64,000 nt of DNA from Candidatus Omnitrophota bacterium (lineage in GTDB: Bacteria > Omnitrophota > Gorgyraeia > Zapsychrales > Zapsychraceae). The stretch spans positions 1,944,961-2,008,960 of the forward strand of contig JACKFL010000005.1 of the NCBI GenBank assembly GCA_020632495.1, read 5' to 3'. Shown in pieces: positions 26,338-34,402 of the stretch. The position numbers and the translations under genes were made by a program. The notes under the pieces are model-generated. The model was not told the origin of the DNA, did no database searches, and was given only the letters and a program-made list of their open reading frames with translations. Each line of letters opens with the position of its first letter. Within the stretch, counting starts at the first letter, position 1.

Positions 26338-26690
26338 TCTTTGCGGTATTGGGTGCTGCGCAGGCGGTTGATGTTGTAGCTGACATCCTTGATCAGGTTG
26401 GCCAGCCGCTGCAAGGCATTGAGGATATAGAGCATCCAGAAGGAATTGAGCAGGAGCAGCACGACCAGGATGCTGGAATTGACGTTCTGCGTGGTGAGGA
26501 TGGCCTCCACAAAGGTCTTATCGGTTTGATGGAGGTTGATGTCGATGACGTTTAGCAGATTGCGGAACCAGAAGGCAAAGATGACCAGCAGCACCACCTG
26601 AAAGAAGGTGAAATAGAAATGCCTCATCAGCCAGCGGGCGGCGAGGTGATCCCAATATTTTAACTTTTGCAGCAGGTCTTTAAATGGCAT
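26334..26690 (-). CDS. Small two-TM membrane protein, unknown
   Basis: A 118-residue protein on the minus strand, convergent with ftsA. An AAGGAT ribosome-binding sequence lies just upstream of its ATG. Two hydrophobic helices (about residues 27-46 and 73-92) are separated by a polar loop and followed by a basic tail. I recognise no family. It is one of only two minus-strand genes I would call here, and it marks the end of the dcw cluster where ftsZ would normally lie. Confidence 0.7.
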   Translation of the reverse strand: MPFKDLLQKLKYWDHLAARWLMRHFYFTFFQVVLLVIFAFWFRNLLNVIDINLHQTDKTFVEAILTTQNVNSSILVVLLLLNSFWMLYILNALQRLANLIKDVSYNINRLRSTQYRKD

Positions 26691-26803
26691 CGAATTATCC
26701 TTTTAAGTTATTGTAATGACATGCCTAATGAAAGCAATCATTTTTTTTGCTGGTTTCCCTGTCTTAATTTCTGTACAATGATCAATCGTTGCAAGGAGTA
26801 TTA

Positions 26804-27172
26804 ATGGCTCACAAAATATTGGTAATCGATGACGAGCGGGTCAGTCTTTCGCTGGTAAAATTCGGGCTGGCTGCCAATCACTATGACGTCAGTACCGCGA
26901 TGGACGGCGATGTCGGGCTGGAAATGGTCAGGTCGGAAAATCCCGACCTTATCGTGCTGGACATCGGTATGCCGAAGTTGAACGGCTACGAATTCATGCA
27001 GGAACTGAAAAACCTGGACGGGCACGAGCACACGCCTGTTATCATTTTGACCGCCAACGAAACGATGGAAGATGTATTCAAACTTGAAGGCAGCCTGGAG
27101 TATTTTGTCAAGCCGGTCGACATTGCCAAATTGGTGGCCCGGATTAAGGATTGCCTCGGCACCCCGGAGTAG
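26804..27172 (+). CDS. Single-domain (CheY-like) response regulator
   Basis: A 122-residue receiver domain with no output domain. Phosphorylation site Asp53 (VLDIGMP), the acidic pair in VIDDE, Thr83 (ILTAN) and Lys103 (FVKP) are all present. It should therefore be phosphorylated by a histidine kinase encoded elsewhere and act through protein contact. The frame is open from 26789, but the ATG at 26804 has a perfect AAGGAG ribosome-binding sequence. A TACAAT box at 26774-26779 may be its promoter -10 element; the -35 is weak. Confidence 0.92.
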   Translation: MAHKILVIDDERVSLSLVKFGLAANHYDVSTAMDGDVGLEMVRSENPDLIVLDIGMPKLNGYEFMQELKNLDGHEHTPVIILTANETMEDVFKLEGSLEYFVKPVDIAKLVARIKDCLGTPE

Positions 27173-27181
27173 TAGCCGCGT

Positions 27182-27460
27182 ATGACGTTTTTGTATACTT
27201 TTTTGGTGATCCTCACCACCTGGCTGGTGCTTAGCCATACGCGTTGGATATGGCTGATCAATCAGGCCCGTAAAAAGGGAATCTATCCGGATAAAGGCAA
27301 GGCCACCATGTTCGACGTCCGCAGTTTGATCATTGAAGGGGAGTATGATCTGGCGATCGAACTGTACCGCCGTTTGTTTAAGACATCCCGCCGCAATGCC
27401 CGCAAGGCTGTCGAGGATTTGGCCGACAGCATCAGCCAAAAAAATATCGAATACGAGTGA
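27182..27460 (+). CDS. Small membrane protein, unknown
   Basis: A 92-residue protein with one N-terminal hydrophobic helix (residues 2-20). The rest is a soluble helical region (MFDVRSLIIEGEYDLAIELYRRLF...ARKAVEDLADSI) that looks like a single TPR-like helical hairpin. It begins 9 bases after the response regulator and probably shares its transcript. No family recognised. Confidence 0.65.
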   Translation: MTFLYTFLVILTTWLVLSHTRWIWLINQARKKGIYPDKGKATMFDVRSLIIEGEYDLAIELYRRLFKTSRRNARKAVEDLADSISQKNIEYE

Positions 27461-27515
27461 GCCCGGCCGTCGAGGGATTTTTCTTGTTCGCGACTGCCCC
27501 GGCCGTCTGAGTGCT

Positions 27516-27809
27516 ATGGCCCAATGCCCGAACTGTCACAGTCATCTTTCGATCAAGCAGGTCCTGACCGGACCGTTGCGCTGTGAGGAGTGCGGGAAAT
27601 TGTTGAAGTTTCCCCGCCAAGAGTATCGCAATGTGACCCGCCCGGGATTTTACATCGCGGTGTTTATCCTCGCCAATTCTATGACTGTGGCGGATGCCCG
27701 CCTGCGGTTCGCCATAAACGGGGTTCTCCTCGTACTGTGGTTTATCTTCTTCAAGCGGTTCATCCGCTACATTCATGAAACCATGCTCGAGTTATCGGAG
27801 GATCGATGA
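27516..27809 (+). CDS. Zinc-ribbon membrane protein, unknown
   Basis: A 97-residue protein. The N-terminal CPNCHSHLSI...CEECGK (two CxxC pairs) forms a zinc ribbon, followed by two hydrophobic helices (about residues 45-58 and 65-80). The frame is open upstream; the ATG at 27516 was chosen because the zinc ribbon begins right after it, though no strong ribosome-binding sequence is visible. It overlaps the following aminotransferase gene by 4 bases. Such proteins are often membrane-associated adaptors, but the function here is unknown. Confidence 0.65.
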   Translation: MAQCPNCHSHLSIKQVLTGPLRCEECGKLLKFPRQEYRNVTRPGFYIAVFILANSMTVADARLRFAINGVLLVLWFIFFKRFIRYIHETMLELSEDR

Positions 27810-28948
27810 ATTCCTACGCCCGCGACTTTCATGATTTCGAGGACGTCATCTGGCTGAACGCCGCCAGCGAAGGCCCGTTGCCCAACGCGGCGAAAGAGGC
27901 CTTGGCCGAGGCCGTGGCCTGGAAGAGGGCCGTGCATCAATTGGATATTCCGAAGTTTATCCGGGTCCCGCAGGAGCTGCGGCAGAGCATCGGCAGCCTG
28001 ATGAATGTGGACCCGGCTGAGGTGATCCTGGGCAACAGCGCCAGTTACGGCCTGCACCTGCTGGCCGACGGGCTGCCGTGGCAAAGCGGGGATGATGTCC
28101 TGTTGATGGAGAATGATTTTCCGACCGATATTCTGCCGTGGCTGGCGTTGGAGGACCGGGGGGTTACGGTGCGGCAGGTTAAGCCGGCCGGTTGGGTGCT
28201 GACGGCGGAGGAGATCGCGCAGAACATTACGCCGCGCACACGGGTCGTCTGCCTATCCCATGTTCATACCTTCAGCGGTCATATGATCGATGCCCCGGCG
28301 GTCGCGGCGGTGTGCCGCCAACACGGGATCCTTTTTGTTTTGAATGTGGTGCAGTCGCTGGGAAACCGTCCGGTCGATGTCGCGGCGCTCGGAGCGGATG
28401 CCGTCGTGGCCGTCGGCTACAAATGGCTGTGCGGGCCGTACGGAACAGGCTTTTGCTGGATAAGACCCGAAGTGCGCCGTCAGCTCAGTTTGAACAGAGC
28501 CTACTGGAGCGGTTATCTGACGGCCGAGGAACTGCAGGTCGAGGGGCCGCTGGCCCGCAAGCATATCGACAGCGCCCGCGGTCTGGACATGTTCGGGACC
28601 GCGAATTTTTTTAATTTTGTTCCCCTACAGGCGGCCCTCCAGTATTGGCTCTCGATTACCCCACATGCCGTTCAGCAGCACAACAGCGGGCTGGTCAACG
28701 CGCTGGTCGACGGCCTGGATCCAGCCAAATACCGGCTCATTTCGCCTGTTGAGCCGGACCACAGGACCAACCTGGTCGTGCTGTCGCTCACCGACGCCTC
28801 GGGTAATGCCGGGCTGCACAGGGCATTGCAGGCAGAAAAGATTTACACCGCCTCGTGGAAGGGGCGGATCCGCGTCACTCCGCATGTTTATAATGACAAG
28901 GCCCAAATTTCCCGGGTTTTGACTATCCTCAATGAGTACCCTCTTTAG
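27806..28948 (+). CDS. Class V aminotransferase (cysteine desulfurase-like)
   Basis: A 380-residue fold-type I PLP protein. The Schiff-base Lys is Lys206 in VGYKWLCGPYGTGF, and SHVHTFSGHMID and NSASYGLHLLADGL match the family. The residue that normally contacts the PLP pyridine nitrogen (Asp in the VDGAQS-type motif) is Asn180 here (LNVVQSLG), which would lower the electrophilic character of the cofactor. No catalytic Cys loop like that of IscS is evident, so desulfurase activity is doubtful. An isopenicillin-epimerase or kynureninase-like role is possible. Confidence 0.8.
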   Translation: MNSYARDFHDFEDVIWLNAASEGPLPNAAKEALAEAVAWKRAVHQLDIPKFIRVPQELRQSIGSLMNVDPAEVILGNSASYGLHLLADGLPWQSGDDVLLMENDFPTDILPWLALEDRGVTVRQVKPAGWVLTAEEIAQNITPRTRVVCLSHVHTFSGHMIDAPAVAAVCRQHGILFVLNVVQSLGNRPVDVAALGADAVVAVGYKWLCGPYGTGFCWIRPEVRRQLSLNRAYWSGYLTAEELQVEGPLARKHIDSARGLDMFGTANFFNFVPLQAALQYWLSITPHAVQQHNSGLVNALVDGLDPAKYRLISPVEPDHRTNLVVLSLTDASGNAGLHRALQAEKIYTASWKGRIRVTPHVYNDKAQISRVLTILNEYPL

Positions 28949-29263
28949 CGCTATTTGGCCCATATGGCGCGTCAAAATGTAAAAAAATGTCACATAGTGT
29001 TATAAATAAATTATTAGGAACAGCTTAGGGCTGTTCAAGTGATTGTGAGTCATCCGGAAATATGTCATACTTTCAGTATGATGCCTGATTCGGCCGTTCA
29101 ATTCGTGTCACGTTTCGCAGTGCGTAGTGCGGGGTGCGCGATGGCGGCCGTCGAATCTTCGACAAGGCCAGGTATCCGCATCGGGGGCGAAGGCAGGTCA
29201 TTTTTCTGAGCCGGTTCCTTCCTGCTGGGCAAGAAGGAGTTCGGCGGGAAGGAGGTGAGGAGG
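28949..29263 (+). other. Structured intergenic region / leader upstream of the small secreted protein
   Basis: A 315-base gap without a convincing gene. It holds a perfect 7-bp hairpin (GAACAGC/GCTGTTC, 29018-29036), another 7-bp hairpin (TCATACT/AGTATGA, 29065-29081), and a GC-rich stretch from about 29098 leading to an 11-bp stem that includes the ribosome-binding site (29215-29254). It may be a regulatory leader. I could not match it to a known riboswitch class; the conserved c-di-GMP-I and glycine riboswitch cores are not visible. Confidence 0.5.
29215..29254 (+). promoter_or_regulatory. Hairpin that can hide the ribosome-binding site of the downstream gene
   Basis: TTCCTTCCTGC (29215-29225) can pair with GCGGGAAGGAG (29244-29254), 11 bp including two G-U pairs, with an 18-base loop. 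The right arm contains most of the GGAGG Shine-Dalgarno core (29251-29255) of the ATG at 29264. Folding would restrict translation. A second GGAGG directly abuts the ATG and is too close to serve well. Confidence 0.4.
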
Positions 29264-29539
29264 ATGAAAAAGGCACTGACGCTGATGCTGGCGCTGGCCA
29301 TGATGTTTATCACGGCAGGCCCGGCCATGGCCATGTACGGACCGGTTGAAAAACTGACGTCCGGTGTGGTCAAGATCGTCAAATCACCCCTGATCATTTT
29401 CAGCCATACGAAGTCCGAGATGGACGACCATCTATCGACCCCGGTAGGATTCACCAAGGGGTTGGTGGAATCTCCCTTTTATATGCTGAAAGATATCGGT
29501 GGCGGTTTGGTAGACATTCTAACATTCCCGCTCGATTAA
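29264..29539 (+). CDS. Small secreted protein, TIGR04073-like
   Basis: A 91-residue protein with a clear signal peptide (MKKALTLMLALAMMFITAGPAMA). The short mature domain has repeated glycine-hydrophobic patterns: KLTSGVVKIVKSPL, GFTKGLVESPFYMLKDIGGGLVDILTFPLD. This resembles the TIGR04073 family, often found in genomes with exosortase/PEP-CTERM systems. That match is from memory and moderate. The ATG at 29264 follows a very strong purine-rich ribosome-binding region; a GTG at 29255 is an alternative start. An intrinsic terminator lies directly downstream, so it is monocistronic. Confidence 0.72.
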   Translation: MKKALTLMLALAMMFITAGPAMAMYGPVEKLTSGVVKIVKSPLIIFSHTKSEMDDHLSTPVGFTKGLVESPFYMLKDIGGGLVDILTFPLD

Positions 29540-29558
29540 TCTTTCGGGACACTCCCCA

Positions 29559-29588
29559 GGGCCGGTCACATGACCGGCCCTTTTTTTT
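29559..29588 (+). terminator. Intrinsic terminator
   Basis: GGGCCGGTCA pairs with TGACCGGCCC (29559-29580) as a near-perfect GC-rich hairpin, followed at once by eight T residues (29581-29588). It ends the small secreted-protein transcript. Confidence 0.93.
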
Positions 29589-29595
29589 GCCTGTC

Positions 29596-29623
29596 TTGAC
29601 AAAAAAAGGCATTGTATTAGAAT
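29596..29623 (+). promoter_or_regulatory. Predicted sigma-70 promoter of the nucleoside transporter
   Basis: TTGACA (29596-29601), 16-base spacer, TAGAAT (29618-29623). It begins 7 bases after the preceding terminator's T-run. Transcription would start near 29630, about 2 bases before the ATG at 29632, suggesting a leaderless or nearly leaderless mRNA. Confidence 0.65.
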
Positions 29624-29631
29624 TTGGGATA

Positions 29632-30930
29632 ATGGAGTGGCAAAATTTCATTAGTCTGGGGGGTATGGTGGCCCTGATCTTCTTGGCGTACGCCTGTTCC
29701 CAAGAACGCCGCCACGTTAATTGGCATATCGTCGTTTGGTGTATCAGTTTCCAGTTGCTGATCGCCTGGTTTCTTTTTGTTGTCCCCTCGGGCGTCAGGG
29801 TTTTTCACCTGTTGAATGAAGGGGTGATACTTCTGATCGAATCGTCCAACGCGGGGGCGCGATTCCTGTTCGGGCCCTTGGCTGTTCCGCCGGGCGGCAG
29901 CGGTCCGGCCGGGGAGGAGTCCCTGGGATTTATCTTCGCGTTCCAAGTGTTCCCGTCGATTGTGTTCTTCTCCAGTCTGATGTCCATACTTTATTTCTGG
30001 CGCGTCTTACCGTTCCTGATCAAACTGTTTTCGCGTTTGTTTACCACATTGATGAACGTCTCCGGAGCTGAGGCGTTGTGTGCCGCCAGCAACATTTTCG
30101 TCGGCATCGAATCGGTGACCACCGTCCGTCCCTATCTGCGGGAAATGACACGCTCGGAGTTGTGCGTCGTATTGACGGCGGGTATGGCCACGGTCGCGTC
30201 GAACGTTTTGGCGGTTTATGTGTTGAGTCTGCGTGATGTCTTTCCCAATATTGCGGGACACTTGATATCCGCCTCATTGCTCTCCGCGCCGGCCGCGGTG
30301 ATGATGGCCAAATTGCTGTATCCTGAGGACGGACAGCCGGTAACCCGCGGCATTGACGTCGATCCGCACTATGATAAAGACGGCAGTTTCTTTGAGGCGG
30401 TGATCAACGGCGCCCAGGCCGGCGTTAAGTTGATCGTGGGGATCTGCGCACTGCTGATCGCCATTTTGGGTTTGGTCGCGTTAACCGATCAGCTGCTGGG
30501 GGCCGCGGGCCGGCAATTATTCCCCGGCAGTTCATGGAGTCTCGCCGGGATCTGCGGAGCCGTTTTTTACCCGTTTACTGTCCTGATGGGCATCCCTCTG
30601 GACGACGCGGGAGTGTTGTCCAAGATCATCGGGGAGCGGCTGATCGTAACCGAGTTGACAGCTTATCAGAATTTGGCTAGTGTAATCAAGGCGGGTGCCG
30701 TGGTTCACGAGCGTTCGGTCGTGATCACCACGTACGCGTTGTGCGGATTCGCGCACGTAGCCTCTTTAGCGATTTTTATCGGCGGTGTTTCGGCGCTTGT
30801 CCCTGAGAAGACCCGGGATTTATCTGCCGTGGCGGCCCGTTCGTTGCTTGCCGCGACTCTGGCCTGCCTGATGACCGGATGTGTGGCCGGCTTGTTTTTT
30901 GTCGGCCGCGGTTCGGTGTTGTTCGGTTAG
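29632..30930 (+). CDS. nupC: Concentrative nucleoside transporter (NupC/CNT family)
   Basis: A 432-residue polytopic inner-membrane protein. The family segments FAFQVFPSIVFFSSLMSILYFW, the GAEALCAASNIFVGIES block and the C-terminal TYALCGFAHVASLAIFIGGV match CNT transporters, which import nucleosides with protons or sodium. The frame is open from 29587, but ATG 29632 aligns with the N-terminus of E. coli NupC from memory and lies just after the predicted promoter. No ribosome-binding sequence can be transcribed ahead of it if that promoter is used. Confidence 0.9.
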   Translation: MEWQNFISLGGMVALIFLAYACSQERRHVNWHIVVWCISFQLLIAWFLFVVPSGVRVFHLLNEGVILLIESSNAGARFLFGPLAVPPGGSGPAGEESLGFIFAFQVFPSIVFFSSLMSILYFWRVLPFLIKLFSRLFTTLMNVSGAEALCAASNIFVGIESVTTVRPYLREMTRSELCVVLTAGMATVASNVLAVYVLSLRDVFPNIAGHLISASLLSAPAAVMMAKLLYPEDGQPVTRGIDVDPHYDKDGSFFEAVINGAQAGVKLIVGICALLIAILGLVALTDQLLGAAGRQLFPGSSWSLAGICGAVFYPFTVLMGIPLDDAGVLSKIIGERLIVTELTAYQNLASVIKAGAVVHERSVVITTYALCGFAHVASLAIFIGGVSALVPEKTRDLSAVAARSLLAATLACLMTGCVAGLFFVGRGSVLFG

Positions 30931-31002
30931 GAAGGTATCCCGTGATTTTTATTCGGGTGAATCCATAAGCAATCTTAAACAGAAAAAAGGAAAGACAGCA
31001 TT

Positions 31003-31620
31003 ATGATGGAACGTGTAGCGGCGATCCTGGACTACTGGTTCGAAGGGATCACCGAAGAGACTCGATTAAGCGAGGATGTAGCGGTCAGGGAGCGTTGGTT
31101 CGCCAACAACGAGGCCGTGGACCAGGAAATCAAAACCAAGTTCGGGTCGGACTTGACCAAGGCGCGAAAAGGCAAATATTCGTCATGGATGGATACCTCC
31201 GTGGGATCGTTGGCGCTGATCATCCTCCTGGATCAGTTTTCCCGCAATATCTTTCGCAATTCCGCGAAGGCCTTTCATACCGATCTGCAGGCATTGGAAT
31301 ATTCCCTGCTGGCCGTCAAAAATGGTTTTGATGAGGAACTCAGTCTGATCCAGCGGCAGTTTCTGTACATGCCGATGATGCATTCGGAGAATATGCTTAT
31401 CCAGAAGAAATCATTGGACTATTACAAAGGCCTGGCCGAAGCGGCCGAGACTCTGGAGCCGCATAACGTGGACTATTTTCTCACGGTGTACGATTTCGCC
31501 AAGCGTCATCACGACATTATCGAGAGATTTGAGCGCTTTCCCCACCGTAATGAGGTTCTGAACCGCCGCTCGACTTCGACGGAATTGGAGTTCCTAAAGT
31601 CTCCTGCGGCATCGTTTTAG
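31003..31620 (+). CDS. DUF924 family protein
   Basis: A 205-residue, all-helical TPR-like protein. ILDYWF near the start, the WFANNEAVDQEIKTKFG block, LALIILLDQFSRNIFRNSAKAF, and FLYMPMMHSE followed by YDFAKRHHDIIERFERFPHRNEVLNRRST are typical of DUF924 proteins. The ATG has an AAAAGGAAAG ribosome-binding sequence. Function is unknown for the family; it is soluble and presumably cytosolic. It stands alone between a transporter and the coiled-coil operon. Confidence 0.85.
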   Translation: MMERVAAILDYWFEGITEETRLSEDVAVRERWFANNEAVDQEIKTKFGSDLTKARKGKYSSWMDTSVGSLALIILLDQFSRNIFRNSAKAFHTDLQALEYSLLAVKNGFDEELSLIQRQFLYMPMMHSENMLIQKKSLDYYKGLAEAAETLEPHNVDYFLTVYDFAKRHHDIIERFERFPHRNEVLNRRSTSTELEFLKSPAASF

Positions 31621-31670
31621 AACGTCGTTTCCGGTGTATTCTGCGGTCCCGGTGAATTGTAAGGGAAAGG

Positions 31671-31718
31671 TTGAGGAAAATTGGAAAATGAGGTAAAATT
31701 AAGTCTAAATTTTTAGAC
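31671..31718 (+). promoter_or_regulatory. Predicted promoter with overlapping palindrome
   Basis: TTGAGG (31671-31676), 17-base spacer, TAAAAT (31694-31699). The predicted start point (about 31706) falls inside the palindrome GTCTAAA-TT-TTTAGAC (31703-31718), which has the form of an operator for a dimeric regulator. It would drive the coiled-coil/ydbH/ynbE/ydbL operon. Confidence 0.5.
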
Positions 31719-31746
31719 CGGAAATACTTACAGATCGGGGAAGAAG

Positions 31747-33324
31747 ATGGGGGATAAAACATTTTTAATCTTGCTGATCGTGTTCGTCGTCATCGGCGTC
31801 TTCACCTACGATCAGTACATCACGGAAAAAACCGGGGAAAGCCCCATATCCAAGGTTCTGGACTACGGAGGGCTCGCCCAAGAGGGCAGTGTCGACACCC
31901 CGGGCCGCACATCGGTATCAAAGTATGCCACCTTTCAGGAAAGCGCCGAATACAATCTCGCCCGGCTTTCCAAAAAACTGCAGGAAATTCAGGAGCAACG
32001 TGACAAGCTGGTGCATAACCGCAACGTACTGCTTGCCCAACTCATCGAACTAAAGGACAAAACACTTCAGGAAGCCGAACTCTACGCGGAGGAAATCCGT
32101 CAGGAACGAGAAGAGTTCATGGCCTACAACCGGGACCTGCAAGAGCTCGGGGAGTTGATGATGGAAACGTATAACATCAACAACCTCCGACTGCGTCAGC
32201 AGAATATGGACAAGATCAAGGCGAAGATCGCAGCCCTCAACGGAGGCCGGGATTGGGGTGTCTCCACCGCGGACATCAATGAATTGCTCGACTATGTCAA
32301 TTCGACCGTTATCCAAAAAGATCTTGTCTCGCTGAGCGGTTGTGAGACCACCGAGCAGTGTCTCGAGGCCAATGTGCAGCGGGCCAAACTATTCCTGAAT
32401 GAAGTCCTGATTGATTTTCAACAGGAAATCGAACCGCGCTTTGTCAACGCCGTTAAAATCAAACAGAAGGCCCGGCGGGCCTATAATAATCAGATGATCA
32501 ACAGTGACACGGATGAAACTTACGTACTCGAACAAGATGAATACCGCAGGGGGCAGTACCGGGAGCTGGTACAAAAGATGATCAAGATTACCGCCCGGGA
32601 CCTCAACGATTTGATTCAGCTTTATTCCGAGTTGGAGATTGAACAGAAGCGCGTGCTCAACAGCCTCAAACTCAGCAGTGAACGGCTTGTCGAGCAACAC
32701 AAAAAAGAGCGACAGCAGATGGAAGCCCTGATTGAAAGGATCGACAAGCAAAAGCTGGCCGACTTTGATTCTTTCTTCCGTATTGTAGAGAAAAACAAGG
32801 CCCTGGAAGATCAGTACATTGAGGAGATTCTTGAACTGGATAAACAGCTGTTGCAGGTGACCCGTCACCGGCTCTTTGAGAGCAAGCTGTTCCTAAAGAA
32901 TATCGGCGCGCTGATTGAGGTCAACATCAAACGTTTGGTTGAAGACCGCAACTATGCCGCCCAGCTGAATCAAAACTATCTGGGTTACCGGCAACGCCTG
33001 GAAGAACGCCGCCGTACCGTCGGTATCAAAGACATTTACGAAGGTCAGCAGCCGGACACCTTTGAAAATTATCTTAAGGTGACTCAAAAGTCGCAAGCCA
33101 AGAGCAAGACCGAGACATCCCAGTCAACGACGACCCAGACCATTCGTCAACCGCAGGATATTCGCCAACCGCAGGCCATCAATCCGACGGACAACCAGCC
33201 GAGAAATATCGGAACGGAGCAAAAAGTGATCCGCCCGGACCTGGAGCGGCAGAAAATCCTTCAGGAGAATACCCTGAGAGATTTCGACCGCGCCCGGGAC
33301 AAGGCCCGCGACAGCGGATTCTGA
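31747..33324 (+). CDS. Membrane-anchored long coiled-coil protein, unknown
   Basis: A 525-residue protein with an N-terminal anchor helix (residues 5-20). It is then almost entirely charged heptad-rich helix, in several segments between about residues 60 and 440, rich in Glu, Lys, Arg, Gln and Leu. A low-complexity Gln/Thr/Pro/Ser tail (about residues 450-500) contains repeated IRQPQ units. I recognise no family. It lies 7 bases upstream of the ydbH-like gene behind its own promoter, so it probably works with the YdbH-YnbE-YdbL envelope system. A role as a periplasmic or cytoplasmic scaffold is inference. Confidence 0.8.
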   Translation: MGDKTFLILLIVFVVIGVFTYDQYITEKTGESPISKVLDYGGLAQEGSVDTPGRTSVSKYATFQESAEYNLARLSKKLQEIQEQRDKLVHNRNVLLAQLIELKDKTLQEAELYAEEIRQEREEFMAYNRDLQELGELMMETYNINNLRLRQQNMDKIKAKIAALNGGRDWGVSTADINELLDYVNSTVIQKDLVSLSGCETTEQCLEANVQRAKLFLNEVLIDFQQEIEPRFVNAVKIKQKARRAYNNQMINSDTDETYVLEQDEYRRGQYRELVQKMIKITARDLNDLIQLYSELEIEQKRVLNSLKLSSERLVEQHKKERQQMEALIERIDKQKLADFDSFFRIVEKNKALEDQYIEEILELDKQLLQVTRHRLFESKLFLKNIGALIEVNIKRLVEDRNYAAQLNQNYLGYRQRLEERRRTVGIKDIYEGQQPDTFENYLKVTQKSQAKSKTETSQSTTTQTIRQPQDIRQPQAINPTDNQPRNIGTEQKVIRPDLERQKILQENTLRDFDRARDKARDSGF

Positions 33325-33331
33325 CGCCTTC

Positions 33332-34402
33332 ATGATCGCCCTGGTAAAGAAGCTTTGTTATTTGATAATCGCCGTCCTTGTATGCGCGGCCGTATTGACG
33401 GTTTTGTTGCTGATCGGTCTGAACACGACGCGGTTTTATGAAAAGCTCGCCCCGCTGGCGGTCGGCTTTTTTTTTGACGGAATAGAAGTCAAAGGCGTCT
33501 CCGTTCAAACGGCGAAATTCCGCTATCCGCCCCGAATCGAATTGGGGGGCGTGGCGCTGGCCTTCCGAGAGCGCGGCACACCGCATCATGTTATTTTCGA
33601 CCGGGTGGAGGTGTCACGCATATTCGATTTTCTCCGGGGAGAGCACCCTCTGGTCGGACGGATCCTGATGCGCGCTTACGAGGACCATGATGCCGACTTT
33701 CAGAATATGATGGTGGATTTGACCCTGAACCGGACAAGCTCCGGTAGACACAGAGTTGACGGCACCGGGATCGTAGGAAAAATGACGGCCGGCGGCTACC
33801 TTCTGGAGGGAATACAGTTTGATATTCGCGGCGGCGATCCGGTATTCGAATTGCGTATCAAAGAGGCGAATTTCTACGGCGGACAGCTTAAGGCGGATAT
33901 TCAGTTTGAAGTGGCCGGCCGTCAACCCTACACGGGAACCATTGTGTTGTTGAATATTCCCACGGCCAACCTGAATCAAGTCTATCACGATCTGGAGCGG
34001 GATGTCCAGGGCGTGGTCTCGGGGGATATGTATGTCGTGGGCGACGCCCATTCGATGCAAAATCTGGATGTTAATTTGACGACCCGGCAGGATATGAATA
34101 TTCGTTCCGGTCTGGTGGGTTGGCTTGTGGTCAACAGCCAGCTGGAAGACTCCCTGTTCCGGATGATGAAGGAGGAGGTTCGGCGTTATCCGATGATGCA
34201 GTATTACGCCGTAGATATGGCCCTGCAAAGCGAGGGGCAGCACCACATTCGAATCAAGATGAATATGAAAACACGTAAACACACCTTTGTCGTAAATCCC
34301 ACCATCGATATCCAGTCCGACGGCGATCTGATGACCACTGTCCGTCAGTTGGACTATGGACTCAAGCATGGATCATTGGAGAATTTTTATGTCCGGAATT
34401 AA
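33332..34402 (+). CDS. ydbH: YdbH-like AsmA-family intermembrane transport protein (short form)
   Basis: A 356-residue protein with an N-terminal membrane helix (about residues 8-30) followed by beta-strand-rich sequence, ending in a segment typical of the YdbH/DUF748-type AsmA superfamily (VDMALQSEGQHHIRIKMNMKTRKH). The call relies heavily on the two downstream genes, YnbE-like and YdbL-like, which in E. coli form the ydbH-ynbE-ydbL operon. There YdbH bridges inner and outer membranes for phospholipid transport. E. coli YdbH is about 880 residues, so this one would form a much shorter bridge. It overlaps ynbE by 14 bases. Confidence 0.7.
   Translation: MIALVKKLCYLIIAVLVCAAVLTVLLLIGLNTTRFYEKLAPLAVGFFFDGIEVKGVSVQTAKFRYPPRIELGGVALAFRERGTPHHVIFDRVEVSRIFDFLRGEHPLVGRILMRAYEDHDADFQNMMVDLTLNRTSSGRHRVDGTGIVGKMTAGGYLLEGIQFDIRGGDPVFELRIKEANFYGGQLKADIQFEVAGRQPYTGTIVLLNIPTANLNQVYHDLERDVQGVVSGDMYVVGDAHSMQNLDVNLTTRQDMNIRSGLVGWLVVNSQLEDSLFRMMKEEVRRYPMMQYYAVDMALQSEGQHHIRIKMNMKTRKHTFVVNPTIDIQSDGDLMTTVRQLDYGLKHGSLENFYVRN

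Noticed and set aside
26349..26555. Plus-strand frame after ftsA, considered as an ftsZ remnant
   Set aside because: It has no FtsZ GGGTGTG-type motif and is antisense to a minus-strand gene with a good ribosome-binding site.
28949..29263. c-di-GMP (GEMM) riboswitch
   Set aside because: The conserved CACGCACAGGGCAAACC-like core and tetraloop receptor pattern are not found.
29098..29457. 119-codon minus-strand frame over the small secreted-protein gene
   Set aside because: The plus-strand gene has signal peptide, strong ribosome-binding site and terminator; the antisense frame has none.
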